From the NCBI GenBank assembly GCA_022567055.1, contig JADFHU010000397.1:1-5831 (forward strand): DNA of 5,831 nt. The letters run 5' to 3'. The notes beneath the pieces are model-generated. The model saw only the letters and a program-made list of their open reading frames with translations, had not been told where the DNA came from and did not search any database. The DNA comes from Planctomycetota bacterium. Its GTDB lineage: Bacteria; Planctomycetota; Phycisphaerae; Sedimentisphaerales; Anaerobacaceae. This document shows positions 5,619-5,831 of this stretch, in pieces. The first letter of the stretch is position 1; every line of letters starts with the position of its first letter. The position numbers were made by a program, and so were the translations under genes.

Positions 5619-5831
5619 TTAGTCCGATCTCTTATTTAGAAGGTTCATATACGTCTGGATATGTTCATTGGTGAGGTCCCATACCGCGGCCCCTTCAAAT
5701 TGGCGTCGGTACCAGTCAACCGTCATATTGATCGTTTCCTGAAAATCCCAGATTGGCGACCAACCCAGGCCAAGTACGGCTTTTTCACTGCTGAGGTGGA
5801 GCAGTTTGGCCTCATGCAAATTATCGTTCTG
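5619..5831 (-). CDS. rfbG: CDP-glucose 4,6-dehydratase, C-terminal part (runs off window)
   Basis: The frame is open through the window edge (5831), so only the last 70 codons are seen; the real start lies outside. The sequence NLHEAKLLHLSSEKAVLGLGW, then PIWDFQETINMTVDWYR and a closing WDLTNEHIQTYMNLL, is the characteristic end of CDP-glucose 4,6-dehydratases. These are cytoplasmic SDR-family, NAD-dependent enzymes that turn CDP-D-glucose into CDP-4-keto-6-deoxyglucose for deoxysugars of surface polysaccharides. The NAD-binding and catalytic Tyr-Lys parts are not visible. The TAA (5619-5621) is followed after one base by the ATG of the next gene (TAA-A-ATG), indicating a common transcript. 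A close SDR sugar dehydratase is the only real alternative. Confidence 0.85.
   Translation of the reverse strand, partial: QNDNLHEAKLLHLSSEKAVLGLGWSPIWDFQETINMTVDWYRRQFEGAAVWDLTNEHIQTYMNLLNKRSD

Overview
This window looks like an accessory, surface-polysaccharide region of an environmental Gram-negative bacterium. Support for Gram-negative: a lipobox lipoprotein of the DUF3568 type, an O-antigen ligase/polymerase-type fragment and a CDP-sugar pathway enzyme. Nothing here fixes the genus. Codon and base use differ along the window: the right-hand minus-strand genes are clearly GC-richer, while the middle (about 770-3850) is more AT-rich and stop-rich, as expected of a patchwork or transferred segment.

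Layout. At the left edge, two tandem heptamer repeats (1-14 and 19-32) abut and define the stop codon of a minus-strand HAD-superfamily phosphatase-like gene (26-766). From 767 to 2135 there is no intact gene. The only recognisable coding matter is a frameshifted, N-terminally eroded SnoaL/NTF2-like pseudogene on the plus strand (1149-1518). A minus-strand gene for a small DUF3568-type lipoprotein (2136-2528) follows. It sits between two diverged direct copies of a segment of about 112 bp (1544-1656 and 2682-2792). Between the second copy and the next gene lie a terminator-like hairpin (2863-2884) and a 161-bp nested palindrome (2889-3049). The palindrome has roughly 22-bp terminal inverted repeats next to TA dinucleotides and is best read as a MITE or another hairpin-forming mobile element. 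A plus-strand sugar-phosphate transferase gene (polyprenyl-phosphate hexose-1-phosphate transferase family) occupies 3141-3851.

The right third is a tight minus-strand operon that enters from beyond the window edge: the C-terminus of a CDP-glucose 4,6-dehydratase (5619-5831), then a chimeric ORF (5042-5617), then a secreted two-domain carbohydrate-binding-like protein (3910-5049). The chimera joins the first ~40 residues of a dTDP-4-dehydrorhamnose 3,5-epimerase-like (WxcM/RmlC-type) protein to the C-terminal part of an O-antigen ligase/polymerase. It looks like the scar of a deletion inside a larger polysaccharide cluster.

How the genes fit together: the CDP-sugar dehydratase and epimerase would make a deoxysugar nucleotide, the sugar transferase would load the first sugar phosphate on the lipid carrier, the ligase/polymerase would have assembled or transferred the polymer, and the secreted beta-sandwich protein may bind it. 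Because the ligase and epimerase are both truncated, this copy of the pathway is probably incomplete unless other loci supply them. The most noteworthy items are the chimeric gene, the 161-bp palindromic element, the direct-repeat pair around the lipoprotein gene, and the sugar transferase with Thr-Glu where the family normally has the catalytic Asp-Glu. I did not find a convincing new multi-gene system.
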